From Strigamia acuminata (lineage: Eukaryota; Arthropoda; Chilopoda; Geophilomorpha; Linotaeniidae), in assembly GCA_949358305.1 (NCBI GenBank), contig OX442314.1, forward strand, positions 56,429,369-56,493,368: a stretch of 64,000 bases of DNA. Reading direction: 5' to 3'. Under the pieces are notes generated by a model that saw only the letters and a list, made by a program, of their open reading frames with translations, had not been told where the DNA came from and searched no databases. Position 1 is the first letter of the stretch, and the number at the start of each line of letters is the position of its first letter. The position numbers and the translations under genes are program-made. Below, in pieces: positions 59,700-64,000 of the stretch.

Positions 59700-60453
59700 A
59701 GTTTAATGATATTGTGACCAGCTGCCCACGCAAGCTGATCACTTGCCTGCAACACACGGCACTCCACAGCTCTCGCGCACCACGAGTTTCTCGTGCGCAA
59801 CCAGGTGGAGCTGCGGGCCGTTGGCTTCGGCCAATTGGAACCCAGAAGTGTCCTTCCGGAAATGGATGGGCTAGCAAGGCAAACGGTCGCTTCCACGACC
59901 GCTCTTTTAAACTAACTTTGATGACGATCCAAACGATAAGCATGGCGACTATGTCGCACGCCCTGCAAATAAGGTAGCAACTCCCACTTGTGGCTTTGCA
60001 GAGGTATCAAAGCTATTGGGCACAGAGACGACTTTTGGCTAATAACATCTGAGAACGCCACGGTCAGGTTCAAATTGCTCCAGAAGAGGGAATTGAAAAG
60101 AGAAAGATGACGCCGAAAGGCTTGAAGGTGATCAAGGATCAAGCGGAGAGATCAGTTAAGCGGTATGGTCGCCGCTTGCTTGAGATTACCGACAAGCGTG
60201 GAAATTTGGCAGCGGCGGTTATTCCGCTTAAGCCATAAGGACCGGAAAGAAGGCCAATATACGAAGCATATAAAGAAGAGGCACAGTATTTATTGGTCGA
60301 GGAGGCTAAGATTAAAAATAGAATTGAAAGAGCAAAGCAGTTAGGCAAACGAACTGCACTTTATGACCCACAAATTAATTTGCCACCACCTCCAAAGGAC
60401 TATAATGTTCGATTGCCAGTTAAAAAGATGATGGCCAACTTTCTTCCAACATG
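59700..60453 (+). pseudogene. Decayed coding region, family unknown
   Basis: One frame from 60107 to 60453 reads MTPKGLKVIKDQAERSVKRY, GRRLLEITDKRGNLAAAVIP, a stop at 60236, then EAYKEEAQYLLVEEAKIKNR, YDPQINLPPPPKDYNVRLPV. Upstream (59780-59910) NQVELRAVGFGQLEPRSVLP is open in another frame. Average composition is protein-like but I recognise no family. Confidence 0.3.
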
Positions 60454-60830
60454 ATCCAAACAAGGCGTTGTACGTGTCGAAGATTAGACCGCACATTGTA
60501 ATATGGCGCCAGGAGATGATTGCACTTGGAGCCCTGATACTCGGAACAATATCATGGGTACATGATACCATCGTGGACGTATATCTTGGAATGATAATGC
60601 AGCGATATCCACATATATGCATTCCCAGTTTCAACAGTTGGAATGCTGATGTCTGATGCAGATAAGCCTGATATTTGGAGATAGTATAGAGACCAAGTGG
60701 ATCAGCCGAAAAAGAGCCATACCATTTAGTTCTTCCCGATTGCCGGGAGGGAACATTGGATCATTTACGTGTATGATAGAAGTCAGTCTCCAAATTGCGT
60801 CGGATTTTACGATTCTACGATTCTACGATT
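60454..60830. other. No supported gene
   Basis: Short frames only. GATTCTACGATTCTACGATT near 60810 is a small tandem at the edge of the SINE copy that follows. Confidence 0.3.
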
Positions 60831-60832
60831 TA

Positions 60833-61095
60833 CGGGCAGAGCTACCTGCCGTACAGAGCTGTGGACCGAGGGTTCGAGTCCCGCTCCCGCAACTTTTCCT
60901 TTCTGACAAAGCTGTATTGTCAAACACGCATTCCCACGCGTTTCAATGATATTGCCACATATCGTACCGTTCCAATTTGGTCCTTTATTAGTTCGAGTCT
61001 CTTCAGATGGTGATGATGAACCCTCTCCCGCGGGGTGGCGGGAGGGGGGGGGGGGGGAGTCGAAAGATTCGGCGCTCTTTTTATTTTATTTTTTT
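60833..61095 (+). mobile_element. tRNA-headed SINE, copy 1 (5' truncated)
   Basis: Begins inside the tRNA-like head (CGGGCAGAGCTAC) and keeps the B box GGTTCGAGTCC at 60871-60881. The body follows: TTCTGACAAAGCTGTATTGT, CAAACACGCATTCCCA, GATATTGCCACATATCGT, GGTCCTTTATTAGTT and GAGTCTCTTCAGAT. A G run and T-rich tail end it. The A box is missing. Confidence 0.6.
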
Positions 61096-61280
61096 TCATT
61101 TATATATATATTTTTTTTTCTTTTTCTTTTCCTTTATTTTCCTTCTCCTTTTTGACAAGATTCGAACAAACGAAACTGCGAAGTTAAACTAAGTTAAGTT
61201 AAGACGGAAAAGGAAGAAATTTGAAGCGACGAATCTAGACGGAGAGCGTGAAGACCGACTACTGGGGTGGTTTATCTTCG

Positions 61281-61560
61281 GGCCCGGGTGGCCGAGCGGG
61301 CAGAGCTACTTGCCGTACGGAGCTGTGGACCGAGGGTTCGAGTCCCGCTCCCGCGACTTTTTCTTTCTGACAAAGCTGTATTGTCAAACACGCATTCCCA
61401 ACATTTCAATTGATATTGCCACATATCGTGTCGTTCCAGTTTGGTCCTTTATTAGTTTGAGTCTCTTCAGATAGTGATGGTGAACACTCTTGCGGGGTTG
61501 CGAGAGGGTGGGGGAGAGTCGAAAGATTCGGCTCTCCTTTTGTTTTATTTATTTATTTAT
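61281..61560 (+). mobile_element. tRNA-headed SINE, copy 2
   Basis: The head has an A-box-like TGGCCGAGCGGG (61289-61300) and B box GGTTCGAGTCC (61335-61345). The 3' acceptor-like CTCCCGC is not matched by the 5' end, so this is tRNA-derived rather than a functional tRNA gene. The body is the same as copy 1, ending in TTTATTTATTTATTTTATT. Internal polymerase III promoter expected. Confidence 0.65.
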
Positions 61561-62270
61561 TTTATTTGTTTTATTTTTAATTTTCAATTTTATTTTATTT
61601 TTCTTCCCCATCGTCTCCTTCGCATCGCCGCAACGCGATGTGACGGAAGGGCGCGTGAAAACCCGTTAGCCCATTCTCCGCGGTTGTGTTTTCGACGTTT
61701 TGTCACTGGATGTCGCGCTCACACCGCACTCGTCCGTTTTCCTCCCACCCTCGCTCGCTGATTGATTGTGTATGTATGTATGTCCGCCCGTGACCTACTG
61801 ACTCCTTAGTCTTCTCCTAAGTCGCTCCCGTCGAAAAAAAAGATCGTCAATCGGATCGGGTCGGACCGAAACCTGCTCGACTGATCGACACGCGCCCTTC
61901 CATTTCTCGACCGCCGACGCGCGGCCGGGGTTAATTGATTAGTTTGGTTCGGTTCAACCCGATCGACGAATTTTCTTAGTTTTTCGTCCGTTCGTTTACT
62001 CGTTTACCTACTTACTCATTTACTTATTTATTTAGATCCAGTTATTTTATTCATTCGCCCGTTTCTTTCTCCTCACCGCCGTCAACATCATCGCCGACAT
62101 GTCGGAACACCACGGGGACGACGCGGGATGGGGTAGAGTGGCTCACGGTCGTCGTTCATAAGTTTCGAGATTAGATAGTTAATTAATAAACCAGCTAACT
62201 AACTAACCGATTTTCTTCTATTTTATTTTTATTTTTTATTTTTTTAAGGACTCCACCACCACCACCGCCA
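61561..62270. other. G+C-rich stretch, possible promoter/5' region
   Basis: Richer in G+C and CpG than its surroundings, with pyrimidine-rich runs. It precedes a small two-exon reading frame. An ATG at 62099 (MSEHHGDDAGWG) stops soon after. No TATA seen. Confidence 0.25.
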
Positions 62271-62276
62271 CGCGCC

Positions 62277-62558
62277 ATGGTCGAATGGAATTTAACCGTT
62301 GGACGGGGCAGGGCGGCCCGATACGTCGGTCGCGCGGCCTGCGGCTACCCGTGAGTACCGTAATCAATCAATTACTCGTGGTATTTATTCATTTATTTGT
62401 TTATTTATTTATTTAGAATTCCACCGCCACCCATCACGCCGGTCACGGAGGTGATCGGCGCGGCGGTGGAAGCGGCCGGTTGCTCCGCCGCGACGAGCAG
62501 GGCGGCCGAGGAAGTCGCCTACGGTCCCGGAGGTGGCCGTTGTTGGGTTATTCCATAA
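62277..62558 (+). CDS. Possible two-exon 71-aa protein
   Basis: Exon 1 62277-62350 (ATGGTCGAATGG..., donor GTGAGT at 62351), exon 2 62417-62558 after TTATTTAG. Phase 2 in both, giving WNLTVGRGRAARYVGRAACG, then IPPPPITPVTEVIGAAVEAA and a stop. Ala/Gly/Arg-rich, no known domain. Splice signals are good but the length is short and the DNA G+C-rich, so it could be chance. Confidence 0.3.
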
Positions 62559-62819
62559 CTGTTGATCGGTTATAACCGTATATAATCGTGCGCGTTTACG
62601 GTTTAGCGCATCTGTAACGATATGGATTACGGTGCAGTGCTGCGCCACATTGTTTCGTGTCTGTGTGATTGTTAATGCCAATGTGCCTGAAGAAAAAACA
62701 TAAATATTATTATGAGGTAAGCACACATAAATTTGACTCCATACAGTATGATGAAAGTTTGCCTAGCTGCTCAAGTATTCTACTTATTAAATTATATTTT
62801 GAAGCATAATCAAACGCCG

Positions 62820-63574
62820 CATCGACGCAACCCCCGAAAAAGAAATTGAAGACGGCCGCAAAGAGCGTACGCTCTCAGCCACAGTCTACTTCTGCCGGCG
62901 CTACAACGCAAAAAACCGAAGCGTCAACGTCGCGAAAGGTTCTTCGTCCGCCACGAAGGCTGCTTGTGCCTAAAAATCTGACTGCCAAGAAGACGAAGAC
63001 GACCGTATCTAGTACCGTCGTCCAAACTTCTCAACAACCACCAACCGTCAATTCAAACATGTCGCAAGAATTGTTGGACATGCGACGACTTGTGGCAGCC
63101 GAACAGCCCACGTGGAAAGAGAAAAATGTGAATATCGAAGCTAAATTTCGATATAGAGCACAGAAACACGCAAACCACAAGGCGCGAATGGCGATACGAG
63201 ACGCCGAGAGAGCGGCCCGGCAACAATCAAGTGCGACATCGACAACTATCACTTCGAACGCACTCGTGGAAATCGCAACACGTACGGAGAAAACTCCCGA
63301 TGAATTGCGAACAGCTTGGGCGGGACAGTTTGGCACTAAGCCACCCCAATTGACATTAAGTCTTGTCCCAACCAAAGCCACGGCAGCCGCAATCGCTTTT
63401 CCTACGGAATTCCAAAACTCCAACGATGCGATCACGGCATTGTCAGCAATCCTAAAAGCTCAAGTGATTACACCGTCTCACTGGAATGACAATGTCTACA
63501 ATGATGTACTTCTTGCTGGCGATGGATTGTATAAAACAATTCGCATGTCATCGCAACCTATCCCCTGTTCATGA
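62820..63574 (+). CDS. Basic protein fragment, multicopy gene family, unknown
   Basis: Open from about 62808; no ATG near its beginning, so an upstream exon is likely. It starts with a Lys-rich PPKKKLKTAAKS (nuclear-signal-like) and a Ser/Thr/Gln-rich tail. A helical part follows (MSQELLDMRRLVAAEQPTW, YRAQKHANHKARMAIRDAER). The end is conserved: ITPSHWNDNVYNDVLLAGDG, LYKTIRMSSQPIP. This last block recurs in the partial copy at 59.2 kb. It stops at 63572-63574, where an overlapping acidic frame begins. Family not recognised; probably transposon-associated. Confidence 0.4.
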
Positions 63575-63732
63575 CCTCATGTGGCATCAGTAATTCACAG
63601 GATGGAACTGAGAATGACGCCATTTACAACAGTGAGGACGACGATCTTGATAGTAAGGATGACGATGACGACAACTACACTGAAGACACAATCCCGGATG
63701 ATGAGGAGGAAGAATTTTTTGGATTTGAATAA
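63571..63732 (+). CDS. 53-aa acidic ORF overlapping the previous frame
   Basis: ATG at 63571 overlaps the preceding stop (ATGA). It encodes SQDGTENDAIYNSEDDDLD, then a nearly all-acidic end (IPDDEEEEFFGFE). AATAAA at 63743-63748 follows. The acidic end is typical of protein C-termini, so a single-base frameshift or programmed restart at the ATGA may separate it from the basic part. Confidence 0.4.
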   Translation: MTSCGISNSQDGTENDAIYNSEDDDLDSKDDDDDNYTEDTIPDDEEEEFFGFE

Positions 63733-63789
63733 TTATGTTTTAAATAAATAAATTTTACTAACTTTGCAATTCTCGTGCGACCAGTAAAT

Positions 63790-63907
63790 TCTCAATTGCT
63801 AACTCGGCTTATACCCGCAATCTACCATTTATTAGCAAAATGATGCCCCAGAATGGGGGATCGGCTGATACATGGGTTGGCTTATACCCGAGGTTATATA
63901 CGGTATA
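63790..63907. mobile_element. MITE end with TATACGGTA terminus
   Basis: GGCTTATACCCG occurs twice (about 63804 and 63879), and the segment ends at TATATACGGTA (63907), like the right end of the MITE at 56781-57207. The left end is unclear. Confidence 0.4.
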
Positions 63908-64000
63908 CAGTGTGAAAACTGGCGTTTTACTGTTCACATTCCCTTTAATGTGTTGATTTTATTTGTTATTTTGTATTTTTATCCTACATTTAATATTTGT

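Noticed and set aside
61281-61355. Functional tRNA gene
   Set aside because: A and B boxes exist, but the 5' acceptor strand does not pair with CTCCCGC, and a conserved downstream body shared by a second copy identifies a SINE.

Overview
The window looks like invertebrate metazoan nuclear DNA. It has short spliced genes with GT-AG introns, DEG/ENaC (amiloride-sensitive sodium channel family) exons, and a dense mix of eukaryotic transposons: Ty3/Gypsy, Ty1/Copia, BEL/Pao, P-like, hAT, piggyBac, CACTA-like, Helitron, tRNA-headed SINE and several MITEs. I see no bacterial operons. The phylum cannot be fixed from the sequence; an arthropod-like invertebrate is a guess.

Layout. About 1-12 kb is a graveyard of repeat copies and transposase or gag fragments, plus one spliced gene fragment (1.24-1.95 kb). 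A solo LTR (11994-12440) is related to the LTRs of the first large retroelement. At 12.9-14.0 kb a 282-codon acidic ORF lies between two LTR-like direct repeats. A DEG/ENaC locus starts at 14.7 kb. One channel copy (A) runs straight into the N-terminal half of a second copy (B) inside a single exon. Copy B is then scattered by two retroelements, an inverted segment and a MITE, and its last exon is found near 47.1-47.4 kb.

Two intact-looking, related Ty3/Gypsy-type retroelements dominate the middle: element 1 (18139-30609) and element 2 (31878-45030). Each has TG...CA LTRs (1074 and 1179 bp), a 4-bp target duplication (AATA; TAGT), a tRNA-Pro-like primer site, long gag and pol ORFs, a polypurine tract, and a large third ORF of unknown function where other elements carry env. 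By eye each LTR pair differs at one base, so both insertions are young. Gag and pol are in different frames, joined by an A AAA AAC slippery site followed 6 nt later by a hairpin, the same in both elements. Both also have splice-donor and splice-acceptor sequences between pol and ORF3.

The LTR of element 1 carries five hairpins with different stems but the same top (2-nt bulge, GAG/CUC, CUUG-type loop). The solo LTR has the same design with compensatory stem changes. This array, the frameshift module and the third ORF are the most novel-looking content.

From 47.8 to 64 kb the DNA is again mostly transposon debris: a foldback MITE, BEL/Pao RNase H on the minus strand, a Helitron that has lost its HUH motif, a CCGTATA-ended MITE and two SINE copies. 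It also holds several ORFs I could not identify and a basic-plus-acidic gene fragment at the right end.
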